Shown here one piece after another: positions 37,428 through 46,916 of a stretch of DNA of 64,000 nt (the stretch's first letter is position 1; the number at the start of each line of letters is the position of its first letter). The stretch lies in assembly GCF_900078195.1 (NCBI RefSeq), contig NZ_FJVE01000007.1, positions 1,736,001-1,800,000 of the forward strand. Reading direction: 5' to 3'. This DNA is from Clostridium sp. Marseille-P299 (GTDB lineage Bacteria; Bacillota; Clostridia; Lachnospirales; Lachnospiraceae). Below the pieces are notes generated by a model. That model saw only the letters and a list, made by a program, of their open reading frames with translations, searched no databases and was not told where the DNA came from. The position numbers were made by a program, and so were the translations under genes.

Positions 37428-38441
37428 ATGGAAAATGCGTACGATATTAAAGTAAGATACTCACAATTTGAACCACAATCGTTACAAAAAGAACTGATTT
37501 CCCGTTATAGCTTTAAGGAACCTATAAATTGTAGTCTATATGATGCAGGTATCAATGATATATACATAGTGAACGTAGAGAATTGTGTTTATTATTTAAG
37601 AATTTCACAAACCGGTATGCATGAGCAAATCGATTATGAACAAGAACTAGAAATTATTAATACATTAGCTAAAAATGATATTTCAGTTGCGACTCCATTA
37701 CCTACAAAGGAAGGAGACTATTTATGGAAGATTAATGCACCTGAAGGACCTAGATATGCGGTATTATTCCATGAAGCAGTAAATACTCCTTCAGAAGACA
37801 CCGAAAAACAACTATTTCATCTTGGAAAAATGCTAGCAAGTTTACATCTAGTTGCGGATGAACATGCTTTTGAAGTTAATCGAGCCCCAATCGATTTAGA
37901 GCAACTTTCTATAAAACCTTTAGAAGTGATTGAACCTCACTTAAAGCAAAGACAAGAAGATTTTAACTATTTAAAAAGTTCTGCAAAAGAACTATGTAAT
38001 TATGTTAAAAGTAATTTAAGTCTTGAGAAACCTTATTACGGATATTGCCACGGTGATATTCATTCAGGGAATGTATTCTTTCATGGAGATGAACCAACAA
38101 TATTTGATTTCGACTGTATGGGATATGGCTGGAGAACTTATGATATCTGTGTTTTTGCTTGGAATAAATCATTTAAAAATGAAAGTTACATAGATTCAAA
38201 AGAATGGCAAGCATTTTTAAATGGCTATAATTCAATTCGTCAATTAAGTGAGATAGAAATTTCATCAATACCTGTATTTGCTGCATTACGTGAATTATGG
38301 CTTATGGGACTTCATGCCAATATGATAAATAGGAATGCAGGATGTAGTTGGTACAATGATGACTATTTTAACTTCCGAATTAAGATTTTTAAAACCTGGT
38401 ATAATCGAGCATTTGGAATACAAAAAGATAGCATTGAGTAA
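37428..38441 (+). CDS. APH-family phosphotransferase, copy 2
   Basis: The 337-residue protein is a paralogue of the one at 22884 along its full length (KVRYSQF, NDIYIVN, YYLRIS, YGYCHGDIHSGNVFF, TIFDFDCMGYGWRTYDI, LRELWLMG). The catalytic His-Gly-Asp and the DFD metal site are intact. The target is unknown. The start follows AAAGGAGTGCCGATAGG. A small membrane protein follows after 71 bases. Confidence 0.82.
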   Translation: MENAYDIKVRYSQFEPQSLQKELISRYSFKEPINCSLYDAGINDIYIVNVENCVYYLRISQTGMHEQIDYEQELEIINTLAKNDISVATPLPTKEGDYLWKINAPEGPRYAVLFHEAVNTPSEDTEKQLFHLGKMLASLHLVADEHAFEVNRAPIDLEQLSIKPLEVIEPHLKQRQEDFNYLKSSAKELCNYVKSNLSLEKPYYGYCHGDIHSGNVFFHGDEPTIFDFDCMGYGWRTYDICVFAWNKSFKNESYIDSKEWQAFLNGYNSIRQLSEIEISSIPVFAALRELWLMGLHANMINRNAGCSWYNDDYFNFRIKIFKTWYNRAFGIQKDSIE

Positions 38442-38512
38442 ATGTGTAATTATAAATGGTAGTTCGAATATGTCATAATGTGTAGTAATTTCATAATAAG
38501 GAGAATATTAAA

Positions 38513-38716
38513 ATGTTATTGCGATTTATGTGGGGAATAGGTATTTTTTATTATTGGACATGGTTTATCTGGCCTTTTGCATTTGTATTTTCATTAGCAC
38601 ATGGGATTGCGTCTATTATAAAAGATAAAAATTCAAGTAAAACACTTCTGTTAATTGCAGCAGTTTCTCTGTTAATTATTTTGGCAGGTATTAATGGGTT
38701 AAACTTTTCTAGTTAG
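38513..38716 (+). CDS. small membrane protein
   Basis: The 67-residue protein has two hydrophobic segments separated by KDKNSSK. No family recognised. It has a clear AAGGAGAATATTAAA ribosome binding site and a downstream terminator. Confidence 0.6.
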   Translation: MLLRFMWGIGIFYYWTWFIWPFAFVFSLAHGIASIIKDKNSSKTLLLIAAVSLLIILAGINGLNFSS

Positions 38717-38825
38717 TTTTAGTATGAAATGAAGCTTATAGATCGTTATCATCTTATATAACAAATTAAATGTTTTTAGCTATCTTTTAACAATCTTTTC
38801 AACAAGTTTTAAAAGCTTAAATATT

Positions 38826-38877
38826 AGCCTATATCTTAAACTAAAATTCAAAGTAAGATATAGGCTTTAGTTTTTTG
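38826..38877 (+). terminator. terminator after the small membrane protein gene
   Basis: AGCCTATATCTTA (38826-38838) pairs with TAAGATATAGGCT (38854-38866), then TTAGTTTTTT. Confidence 0.8.
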
Positions 38878-38994
38878 TAATAAGTATTCCTATAATTATA
38901 AGGCTAAGTGCTTTCTTTTAACATGTATCCTTCAGACTATCGATACAATTTTTCTCAACTTCATATTACATCAATGCAAGTTCTCTCATCTTAA

Positions 38995-39210
38995 CTATTT
39001 TGGCTCAACTCCCCATACAAGCGCACCATTCATATAACCTCTAACTTTTTCAGCATTTACATACTGATTGCTTACTGCGCTTTATTACTCCCTGCACCTT
39101 AAACATAGCATAATAACCAATATATGTAAATATAGCAAGAAATATTTGTATACTATCACAAATAAACCATGAAAAAGCATTCGTTTTAAACAAAAGGAGG
39201 TATTCAAAAA
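38995..39210 (-). pseudogene. possible membrane-protein remnant
   Basis: On the minus strand an open stretch without a start reads like a hydrophobic segment (FSWFICDSIQIFLAIFTYIG). It then shifts frame to a conserved-looking tail (YVNAEKVRGYMNGALVWG, then a stop at 38995). It looks like the end of a decayed membrane protein. No family could be assigned. The rest of 38717-39324 has only the terminator and the ArsR control region. Confidence 0.3.
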
Positions 39211-39216
39211 ATCATA

Positions 39217-39268
39217 TTGACAATTCTCTATATAAATAGTACTCTACATATAGATAAGTTTCTATATG
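39217..39268 (+). promoter_or_regulatory. promoter and operator-like palindrome for the arsR-MATE genes
   Basis: TTGACA at 39217-39222 is followed by AT-rich -10 candidates. A perfect inverted repeat, CATATAGA (39247-39254) with TCTATATG (39261-39268), lies downstream of it, a common place for an ArsR self-repression site. Confidence 0.5.
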
Positions 39269-39324
39269 TTAGCTTACTATGTTTTAACTTTTCATTTTAT
39301 TTACTTTCAAGGAGATTATTGTCT

Positions 39325-39627
39325 ATGTACAAAAAATTTGTGCCAATTTATAAAGCATTAGCGGATGAAACACGTTTAAAGATAGTAGATATGTTATCCT
39401 GTGGAGAAATGTGTGCGTGCGACATTCTTGAATATTTTAAGATATCCCAACCAACGCTTTCGTATCATTTAAAGATTTTAACTGAATGTGGACTTGTAAA
39501 AGGTAGAAAAGACGGTTCATGGATGAGATATCGTCTCAATGAAGAATTCGTTGAATCTTTGAAAGAATTTTGGAATCAAATTACTACGGATAAAGCATCC
39601 TGTATTTGCCATACAGAGAAGAAATAA
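39325..39627 (+). CDS. ArsR family metal(loid)-sensing repressor
   Basis: The 100-residue winged-helix protein has ALADETRLKIVDML, the sensor segment CGEMCACDILEYF (ELCVCDL-like alpha-3 site with three cysteines), ISQPTLSYHLKIL (recognition helix) and a further CIC near the end. Such proteins release DNA when they bind As(III), Sb(III) or Cd(II). The next gene, 24 bases on, is a MATE exporter. The ATG at 39325 follows AAGGAGATTATT. Confidence 0.87.
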   Translation: MYKKFVPIYKALADETRLKIVDMLSCGEMCACDILEYFKISQPTLSYHLKILTECGLVKGRKDGSWMRYRLNEEFVESLKEFWNQITTDKASCICHTEKK

Positions 39628-39651
39628 ATAAGTAAAAAGTTAGGAGAAAAA

Positions 39652-41010
39652 ATGAGTCATAATCTTGGGAAAGAAAAAGTCAATTACTTATTATGGCAGT
39701 TAAGTATACCAGCCATTTTAGGTATGTTAAGTAGTGCCATTTTTAATATAGTAGATAGAATTTTTGTTGGTAAAATCAATTCCTTAGCGCTAACTGCAGT
39801 TGGAATTACAATGCCTATACAAATATTTCAGATGGCATTTATACTACTAATAGGAATAGGATCCTCCTCTTTAATATCCATAAAATTAGGTGAAGGAAAG
39901 AAAGAAGAAGCAGAAGATACCTTATATCTGGCATTTAAATATATCATACTGTTTCTAATTGGATTTGCAATTCTTTTTCTTCTATTTTTAGATCCGATTT
40001 TAAATTTGTTAGCAGTATCAAAAGATGTACTTCCATATGCAAAAATTTATATTATCATCATCATCGTTGGAGCTATTATAGGTATCCCTGGATATTGTTT
40101 GAATAACTCATTACGAGCGATTGGGCAAGCAAAGGTCTCAATGAAAATCATTGTGATTACCTCAATTCTTAATATTATATTGGATCCGATTTTTATATTT
40201 ATATTTAAATTAGGAATAGCTGGAGCAGCCATAGCAACCGTATTATCTCAAACAGTTTTAACGGTTTATGTCGTTTATGCATTTGTAAAGAGAACAGATT
40301 TTTTAATTCATTTAAAAAGAAGAAAAGTAACAAAGGAAAGGGTCTTATTAAAAGAGTTATTAAAGATGGGTATGCCATCCTTTTATGTTCAGATATTTGC
40401 AACAATTGTTAATATGATCATTAATTATAGCTTGCTTTTAGTTGGTACAGATATGGATATTGCTGCGGTTACCATTATGTCCAGCATTTTTAGTTTTTAT
40501 CATATGGTGGTTGTTGGTATCGTTCAAGGAAATAATACGATTTGTGGGTATAATTGGGGCGCGAAACAGTATGGTAGGGTAAAAAAATCCTTGGAGTTAT
40601 CTCTTTTTTACTCATTCATTCTATCCTTTGCATTATTTGCGGTAATTCAATTATTCCCTCATCTTTTAGTTGACATTTTTACCGATGATATAGAACTTTC
40701 AAGGATTACGGCTACTGGTATAAAGCTGTATTTAAGTATGATTCCACTTGTTGGTATACAAATTGTTAGCTCTCAATATTATCAAGCAGTCGGAAAAGCA
40801 ACGAAAAGTAGTGTGCTATCATTTTTACGATACGGAATCATAATTATCCCAGCGATTATTCTTTTAGCACCTAAGTGGAAAGTTACAGGAATATACTTTA
40901 GTAATGCTTTATCCGATGGAATTGCATCAATTATAAGTATTGGATATATTCTATTCGAAATAAAAAGACTAAAGCAATTAGAAGATGAAAGATTGATTGA
41001 AAATCCTTGA
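39652..41010 (+). CDS. MATE family efflux transporter
   Basis: The 452-residue protein has 12 membrane helices in two halves. The NorM-like segments LSIPAILGMLSSAIFNIVDR and IVQGNNTICGYNWGAKQYGR are those of Na+/H+-driven multidrug exporters. It forms an operon with the ArsR-type repressor, so its export role may be metal- or metalloid-responsive. A terminator follows, and behind it a group II intron. Confidence 0.88.
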   Translation: MSHNLGKEKVNYLLWQLSIPAILGMLSSAIFNIVDRIFVGKINSLALTAVGITMPIQIFQMAFILLIGIGSSSLISIKLGEGKKEEAEDTLYLAFKYIILFLIGFAILFLLFLDPILNLLAVSKDVLPYAKIYIIIIIVGAIIGIPGYCLNNSLRAIGQAKVSMKIIVITSILNIILDPIFIFIFKLGIAGAAIATVLSQTVLTVYVVYAFVKRTDFLIHLKRRKVTKERVLLKELLKMGMPSFYVQIFATIVNMIINYSLLLVGTDMDIAAVTIMSSIFSFYHMVVVGIVQGNNTICGYNWGAKQYGRVKKSLELSLFYSFILSFALFAVIQLFPHLLVDIFTDDIELSRITATGIKLYLSMIPLVGIQIVSSQYYQAVGKATKSSVLSFLRYGIIIIPAIILLAPKWKVTGIYFSNALSDGIASIISIGYILFEIKRLKQLEDERLIENP

Positions 41011-41085
41011 AATAGCGCATTGTAACAAAGAATTATCTTAAATTTATATATGAGCTAATATAAATTATTGAATTCAAAAAATCAT

Positions 41086-41125
41086 AAAAAGGATTACTAC
41101 GATGATTAATCGAGTAATCCTTTTT
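41086..41125 (+). terminator. terminator of the arsR-MATE operon
   Basis: AAAAAGGATTACT (41086-41098) pairs with AGTAATCCTTTTT (41113-41125). The group II intron begins seven bases later. Confidence 0.88.
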
Positions 41126-41131
41126 TATAGT

Positions 41132-43048
41132 GTGCCCAGCATGGGCGCAATCTAATGGGTTAAAGTCCCTAACACAGCCTAGTAGTGGCAAGTGTATAGC
41201 CCAAGACAAGGGTGTCGTTCGTGAGGGCGAATCTGAAGGAAGTCCGTGGGCAAATCTCTGGTCTGACGAACAGAAATCACATACAAGGCATTAATTAAGG
41301 ATAAGATTGCTATACAAATCGAAGTCCAATAACTACTCGAAATTAATTAATGTAAATGTGGCAGATAGATGGAGAGGAAGATTGCGTTCTTACCTGGGGA
41401 GGTCTTAGTGATACGTCATGGAAGTGAACTCTGAAATGACAACCCATGCAGTGATGTATGGCTGAACACTAAGAAGTCAGCAGAGGTCATAGTACCGGAG
41501 GTAGTCGACGACCTTTGGGAAGGACTGAACAATAGGAGGTTTTGAAAGTTTGAAAGAAACAAAGAAATGTGATGACAGCAGACAACTGAATACAGAATCA
41601 GGTCATTTGCAAAAGGATAGAGTGGAACTCGAAAGCTATGCAAAGGCGCCGAGCATTTCTATGACGTCGGATAACAGACAGAACGCCCGAAGAGAATATC
41701 ACTATGGATTGCTAGAGAAAATCATTAGTAATGAAAATCTAAATGAAGCCTTTAAACGTGTAAAGAAGAATAAAGGAAGTCATGGAATCGACAAGATGGG
41801 AGTAGATGAACTTCTACCATATCTAAGAAGTCATGGCGAAGAGCTTAAGCAATCCATAGCAGATGGAAGTTATAAACCGAATCCCGTAAGAAGGGTAGAG
41901 ATACCAAAGGATAACGGGAAAACAAGACCATTAGGGATACCAACTGTAGTAGACCGAGTGATACAACAGGCAGTATCACAAGTACTAACGCCAATCTTTG
42001 AGAAGAAATTTTCAGAGAATAGTTATGGATTTAGACCAAATCGAAACGCGCATCAAGCAATTCTAAAATGTAAAGAATACATGGATGAAGGCTATAAATG
42101 GGCGGTAGATATAGATTTAGAAAAGTACTTTGATACTGTCAACCACGATAGGTTAATTGGGCTGATTTATAAAGAAGTCAAGGATATACGAGTAATCGGA
42201 CTGATAAGGAAGTATCTAAATGCAGGAGTGATGGAAAAGGGATTAGTAAGTGCTACTGTAGAAGGGGTGCCTCAAGGTGGGAACTTATCTCCACTATTAA
42301 GTAATATCATGTTGCATGAACTAGATATGGAATTAGAACGAAGAGGACTTAAGTTCTGCCGTTATGCAGATGATTGCAATGTATACGTGAAATCAAAGAA
42401 ATCAGCAGAACGAGTTATGAAAAGTATCACGGAGTTTATAGAAAAGGACTTGAAGCTTAAAGTTAACAAAGAGAAAAGTAAGGTAGACCGACCATGGAAA
42501 CTAAAATATTTAGGATATACCTTTTACAATAAGAAAGGTGAAATGGGAATAAGAGTACATCAAGTTTCTGTTAAGAAGTTAAAAGGAAAACTTAAGAGTA
42601 TCACTGGAAGAAGTAATGCAATGAGTATGGAACTCAGAGCTATTAAACTAAAACAATTAATTGTTGGCTGGATAAGTTACTTCAAACTAGCAGATATGAA
42701 AGGTACCTTACGAGAACTTGATGAGTGGCTAAGAAGACGTTTACGTCTTTGTTACTGGAAACAGTGGAAAAAGATTAAAACGAAACATGATAACTTAGTT
42801 AAACTAGGGGTAGAGAATTGGAAAGCATGGGAACATGCGAATACAAGGAAAGGCTACTGGAGAATCTCCAATAGCCCAATCTTAAATTCAACTCTTACCA
42901 ATAAATATCTTAGAGAACAAGGTTTTATAACACTTAGTGAAAGATATTCGCAAATAAGGTAATCTTATTGAACCGCCGTATACCGAACGGTACGTACGGT
43001 GGTGTGAGAGGACGGAAATTCAATTAATGAATTTCCTCCTACTCGATT
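41132..43048 (+). mobile_element. group II intron with maturase
   Basis: The 5' end GTGCCCAGCATGGGCGC and the region to 41520 (GGTTAAAGTCCC, GACGAACAGAAATCACATACAAGG) are typical of bacterial group II intron domain I. After the maturase gene comes a domain V hairpin at ~42972-43003 (CCGCCGTATACCG ... CGGTACGTACGGTGG) and a domain VI stem (GGAAATTC/GAATTTCC) ending near ACTCGAT. The exact 3' edge is uncertain by a few bases. Insertion right behind an intrinsic terminator is a known habit of class C introns. Confidence 0.85.
41550..42962 (+). CDS. ltrA: group II intron reverse transcriptase/maturase
   Basis: The 470-residue protein has the reverse-transcriptase blocks: TRPLGIPTVVDRVIQQA, ENSYGFRPNRNAHQA, GVPQGGNLSPLLSNIMLHELD, and the catalytic box CRYADDCNVY. 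A maturase X domain follows (WISYFKLADMKG, RKGYWRISNSP). No HNH endonuclease domain is seen. The start is a TTG at 41550, ten bases past AGGAGG; no ATG fits. It lies in domain IV of the intron and appears intact. Confidence 0.9.
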   Translation: MKETKKCDDSRQLNTESGHLQKDRVELESYAKAPSISMTSDNRQNARREYHYGLLEKIISNENLNEAFKRVKKNKGSHGIDKMGVDELLPYLRSHGEELKQSIADGSYKPNPVRRVEIPKDNGKTRPLGIPTVVDRVIQQAVSQVLTPIFEKKFSENSYGFRPNRNAHQAILKCKEYMDEGYKWAVDIDLEKYFDTVNHDRLIGLIYKEVKDIRVIGLIRKYLNAGVMEKGLVSATVEGVPQGGNLSPLLSNIMLHELDMELERRGLKFCRYADDCNVYVKSKKSAERVMKSITEFIEKDLKLKVNKEKSKVDRPWKLKYLGYTFYNKKGEMGIRVHQVSVKKLKGKLKSITGRSNAMSMELRAIKLKQLIVGWISYFKLADMKGTLRELDEWLRRRLRLCYWKQWKKIKTKHDNLVKLGVENWKAWEHANTRKGYWRISNSPILNSTLTNKYLREQGFITLSERYSQIR

Positions 43049-43074
43049 ATTTGAAAATGATAGAAGAGACGTAT

Positions 43075-43920
43075 CTAAGCTTCAAAGCCTATTAAAATAC
43101 CACCTTGTTCCGCATAATAACTGCAAAGGCCACTTGTTTTCATAATCTCAATTTCACAAGATGGAAATTGATTCTTAATGGAATTAGCTATGTATTCAGC
43201 GATTTCGATATTAAAGCAATGAGCAATTACCACCTTGCCACCTCGATAATTTCTAGATAACATTTCTTCAATTGCCTTATCATAAACCGTCAGCTTACCC
43301 CTACTTTTATTTAGCAATTCAAGGGTACCTTCTTCACTAGCAATACCTAACATTTTAATTCCAAGAATTCCTGCCATGCTAGCTTTAAGTCTACTTACAC
43401 GTCCATTTTTTACTAGATTCTCAAGTGATTGTAAAATAAATAGAAGATGAGTGCTTTTACGATATTCTTCGATAATTGTAACGATATCTTCAAAGCGTAA
43501 TCCTTCCTCCATTAACTCTGTTAACTTCCTTACGATAAGAGTCATTTCAGGGCCAGTAGATTTAGAATCGATAAGATGAATCTTACGGTCTGGATAATTC
43601 TCAATAAATAAATCCTTTGCAGTTCTAGCACTGGAATAGCTCGCTGAAAGTGCACCTGTTATTGTAATTACAAATACATTTTCCGACTTTTCAAATGCTT
43701 TTATATAGTCATCTGGACTTGGAGCAGCACTGCCAGTTTTTCCTTTATAAGCGTACATTTCTTTCATAAATTCATCGATATCTAAGTTAAAATCATCGAC
43801 GAATTCTTTATTTCCAATATCAAGTTTTAGTGGAACTCTTGTAAAATCAATTAGTTTATCTACATCAGATCTAAAATCTTTCATATCGCAACCTGAATCA
43901 ACGACTATTCCGTATTTCAT
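43075..43920 (-). CDS. DegV family fatty-acid-binding protein
   Basis: The 281-residue protein has the DegV start YGIVVDSGCDM, GKTGSAAPSPDDY, FVITITGALSASYSSA and IHLIDSKSTGPEM. DegV/FakB proteins hold a fatty acid for phosphorylation by FakA. The ATG at 43920 follows GGAGGTAACT; upstream in-frame ATGs are weaker. Confidence 0.88.
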   Translation of the reverse strand: MKYGIVVDSGCDMKDFRSDVDKLIDFTRVPLKLDIGNKEFVDDFNLDIDEFMKEMYAYKGKTGSAAPSPDDYIKAFEKSENVFVITITGALSASYSSARTAKDLFIENYPDRKIHLIDSKSTGPEMTLIVRKLTELMEEGLRFEDIVTIIEEYRKSTHLLFILQSLENLVKNGRVSRLKASMAGILGIKMLGIASEEGTLELLNKSRGKLTVYDKAIEEMLSRNYRGGKVVIAHCFNIEIAEYIANSIKNQFPSCEIEIMKTSGLCSYYAEQGGILIGFEA

Positions 43921-44168
43921 AGTTACCTCCATTGTCATAACCATCATTTATGGGCGAGTAATATATTATACTATATAAAAGTGGTTTTTATTACTACATC
44001 ATATTGTACAATAAGCTATAATATGATACAATTTACAAAAGTGGTTAAAATGTTTATAAATCATAAAGTTAAGAATGGAAAACTTCACTTTTATGAAACA
44101 AGTTTACGTCTGAAAATGCAGTCACAAACTTGATATACAATTGATGAAGTGTAGAAATGGGGTTAAAT

Positions 44169-44726
44169 ATGAGAATATCAGAAGGTGGCACGAATCTAAC
44201 AGCAAGAAATCAATACATAAGAATGTGTATAGCGAAGACATTAATAAAGCTCATGGAAGTAAAATCCATAGAAGATATTACAATAACAGAGTTAGTAAAA
44301 GAAGCCAATGTGTCTAGAATGACATTCTATAAATATTACAAAACAAAGCAAGAAGTCTTATCTGATTATATGTATGAGATTGTAAATGAATATATGGAGG
44401 ATGCTAAAAAGAAGCCAGAGATTGGTGGACTTCATGATTATAAGCATATTTGCCATTGCTTTCAATTTTTTCAGCAATTTAGCCAATTTATATTGATTTT
44501 AATACAGGCAAATATGTATTCCGTTATTATCAATGCGTTGAATAACTATATGGATACTTATGTTTTACCAACCACCAATCGTTCAAAATATGAACTTTAC
44601 TACTATGCAGGGGCTATCTGCAATACCTATATAAAATGGGTGGAATCGGGGATGGAAGAAACACCAGAAGAAATAGCAGAAATAGTGTATCAACATGTTA
44701 AGGCTACTGATATACAACCAACCTAA
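44169..44726 (+). CDS. TetR/AcrR family regulator
   Basis: The 185-residue protein has an N-terminal helix-turn-helix (SIEDITITELVKEANVSRMTFYKYYKTKQEV) and a helical ligand domain similar to the TetR_C_7/DhaS type. The inducer is unknown. GGGG precedes the ATG at 44169, which I prefer over the ATG at 44157. It lies between the divergent DegV gene and the convergent MATE gene. Confidence 0.83.
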   Translation: MRISEGGTNLTARNQYIRMCIAKTLIKLMEVKSIEDITITELVKEANVSRMTFYKYYKTKQEVLSDYMYEIVNEYMEDAKKKPEIGGLHDYKHICHCFQFFQQFSQFILILIQANMYSVIINALNNYMDTYVLPTTNRSKYELYYYAGAICNTYIKWVESGMEETPEEIAEIVYQHVKATDIQPT

Positions 44727-44785
44727 TTATTGTAGCTGACGATTTTGACTGCATAAATCTAAAAATAAGTACATAGAGCAACAAG

Positions 44786-44843
44786 ATCCCAAAAGTATTG
44801 TAAAGCTAAGAATTTATCCTTTACATCACTTCTGGGATTTTTT
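44786..44843 (+). terminator. terminator of the tetR gene
   Basis: GATCCCA...GTAAAG (44785-44805) pairs with CTTTAC...TGGGAT (44819-44838), followed by TTTTTT. Confidence 0.8.
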
Positions 44844-44959
44844 AATACTATGTCCTTAAAAACAATTGAACATCTATTAAATTACATTTTCTAAAATAAG
44901 CTACGCTAAACGAATAATTTAATGAAGCAATATTATAAAATTACATCTAAGTTACAAAT

Positions 44960-46288
44960 CTAAATTACAATAGTTTGCCATTTACCCCTTAAAAATCGTA
45001 TCAATAATAAAATACTTCTTAATAAAAGATCAAGAGCATATCCCCACCATACGCCGAGTAAGCCAAAACCAAGTTGTACAGCTAATATATAACCTACACC
45101 AACTCGTATGACCCAAATACCAATTAACGTAGCATACATAGGAAATTTTGTATCACCAGCTCCTTGAAGAGCACTTGTCAATATTTGTGTTAATGCTACA
45201 AAAGGTTGAAAAAGAGCAATAAGCCTTAAAACAGAAATTATCATATCTTTAATTTCTTTCGTTTTCGTAAATATTCCTGCTAATTGAGGTGCAAATATAA
45301 AGAATATAATGCCGATACCAAGCATACAAATCGTGGATATGCCATCAGCCAAAAAGGTTAACTTTTTAGCTTGCTTTGGATTCTTTTCTCCTAAACTAAC
45401 TCCAACTAATGTGGTTGTAGCAACCCCAAATCCCATTGCTGGAATATAGGAATAGCTCTCTATACTACCCGCAATGTTATGTGCAACATATACTCCAGTT
45501 CCTATCGATATAATCATACCATTATAAACCAATTGTCCGAAACGCATTACCAACTTTTCGATACCAGCTGGTAGACCGATTCTTGCAATTGTAAAAAAAT
45601 ATTCCTTTTCAAAATGCCAATTTCTAAGATCTAATTTTATACCAGATGTGCCTTTGCTAAGTTTTATAATCATTATAACTACCGATATACACCGGGATAA
45701 TGTAGTTGATAAACCTAGACCGAAAATTCCCCAACCTAATTTAATAAAAATAAAATTAAGGATGATATCTAATATATTAGAAGAGATGGATAGTATCATT
45801 GGCGTTTTCGTGTCTTTTGCCGCTCTTAAGCAACTAGATAGAATCAATGATAAACATAAAAATATGGAAGGTACTGCCACAATCATGTAGTATGGAATCG
45901 CATATTCTAAAATTTCATCCGATGCACCTGATAATTTCAATAGTGGTTTACAAAAAATTAGACTGATAAAACCAACCAAAAATCCTATTACAATGCCTAA
46001 AATAATAGATTGTTTCACTGCTTTATTTGCTTGTTCATAATCTTTCTTTCCTATGTTTCTTGCAACAACCGCTGTTACGCCCACACTAACAGCAGTATAA
46101 AATGCAATAAAAATATTTACAATTAAATTAGTTACACCGATACCTGCAATCGCGTTATCATGTAGCTGACCAGCAAAAAAAGTATCGTTGGTACCTAAAA
46201 ATATTTGAAATATATTTTCAAATATGACTGGTATTGCAAGAATAAGGATTGTTTTAACGTTTAATAAATTCTCTTTCTTAATATTCAT
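44960..46288 (-). CDS. MATE family exporter with CsoR-type operator
   Basis: The 442-residue protein has 12 membrane helices and MATE segments (LAIPVIFENIFQIFLGTNDTF, YIPAMGFGVATTTLVGVSLG, TSALQGAGDTKFPMY). The start follows GGAGGAAAGA. Directly upstream of the ribosome binding site lies TATCCCCC/GGGGGATA, a CsoR-like operator, and a promoter TTGTAA-17-TATTAT on the minus strand precedes it. It therefore seems to belong to the metal regulon of the divergent csoR gene; its substrate may be a metal complex or metallophore. Confidence 0.87.
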   Translation of the reverse strand: MNIKKENLLNVKTILILAIPVIFENIFQIFLGTNDTFFAGQLHDNAIAGIGVTNLIVNIFIAFYTAVSVGVTAVVARNIGKKDYEQANKAVKQSIILGIVIGFLVGFISLIFCKPLLKLSGASDEILEYAIPYYMIVAVPSIFLCLSLILSSCLRAAKDTKTPMILSISSNILDIILNFIFIKLGWGIFGLGLSTTLSRCISVVIMIIKLSKGTSGIKLDLRNWHFEKEYFFTIARIGLPAGIEKLVMRFGQLVYNGMIISIGTGVYVAHNIAGSIESYSYIPAMGFGVATTTLVGVSLGEKNPKQAKKLTFLADGISTICMLGIGIIFFIFAPQLAGIFTKTKEIKDMIISVLRLIALFQPFVALTQILTSALQGAGDTKFPMYATLIGIWVIRVGVGYILAVQLGFGLLGVWWGYALDLLLRSILLLIRFLRGKWQTIVI

Positions 46289-46300
46289 TCTTTCCTCCTT

Positions 46301-46319
46301 TATCCCCCCATGGGGGATA
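46301..46319 (-). promoter_or_regulatory. CsoR-like operator 1 (MATE promoter)
   Basis: TATCCCCC (46301-46308) and GGGGGATA (46312-46319) form an 8-bp inverted repeat between the minus-strand -10 and the ribosome binding site of the MATE gene. Confidence 0.6.
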
Positions 46320-46445
46320 TGAGAAATATAATAATACAAAAATATTAAGATTACAATCATTATTTTAGATAAAATTAATTTATAAAAAAAATCTTATATC
46401 ATATCATTTTATTTTGATGTTATTTTATATTGCATCAATTTCATA

Positions 46446-46500
46446 TTGTAAAATCATATATAATATGATACTATTTCTTAAATCCCTTATAGGGGGTTAT
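46446..46500 (+). promoter_or_regulatory. promoter and CsoR-like operator 2 (first csoR gene)
   Basis: TTGTAA (46446-46451), 17 bases, TACTAT (46469-46474), then the imperfect palindrome AATCCCTTATAGGGGGTTAT (46481-46500). Spacing between -10 and palindrome matches the other sites in this block. Confidence 0.55.
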
Positions 46501-46539
46501 TAATAATGGCAAAAATCTCGTTGTAGTGAAAGGAGAAAC

Positions 46540-46836
46540 ATGGATAATAATAAAGAAGTACCTACTCACCAACACTCACATACACAAACTAAGGCAGTGA
46601 TCAATCGAATATCTCGTGCAACAGGTCATATGGAATCAATAAAAAGAATGGTAGAAGAGGGACGAGACTGTAGTGAGATTCTTATACAATTATCTGCTGT
46701 ACGTTCTGCAATAAATAATATTGGTAGAATAATTCTCCAAGACCATATTGAACATTGTGTAGTAGATGCAGTCCAAAGTGGTGATAATAAAAAATTAGAA
46801 GATTTAAACGTTGCAATTGAAAGATTTTTAAAATAG
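46540..46836 (+). CDS. CsoR/InrS-type metal-sensing repressor 1
   Basis: The 98-residue all-helical protein has the family core RISRATGHMESIKRMVEEG, the metal Cys in RDCSEIL and the His/Cys pair in DHIEHC. The His in TGHM and an N-terminal HQHSH stretch resemble the nickel sensor InrS more than the copper sensor CsoR. Apo-protein represses and metal releases. It starts behind AAAGGAGAAAC. The metal (Ni or Cu) cannot be fixed from sequence. Confidence 0.85.
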   Translation: MDNNKEVPTHQHSHTQTKAVINRISRATGHMESIKRMVEEGRDCSEILIQLSAVRSAINNIGRIILQDHIEHCVVDAVQSGDNKKLEDLNVAIERFLK

Positions 46837-46851
46837 TATCCGATACCTTTT

Positions 46852-46901
46852 TTGACTTTTAAAACCCAATGTGATATATTAACCATATACCCCTATAGGT
46901 A
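46852..46901 (+). promoter_or_regulatory. promoter and CsoR-like operator 3 (second csoR gene)
   Basis: TTGACT (46852-46857), 17 bases, TATATT (46875-46880), then TATACCCCTATAGGTA (46886-46901), six bases downstream of the -10. Confidence 0.7.
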
Positions 46902-46916
46902 CCAGGAGGAAAGCAA

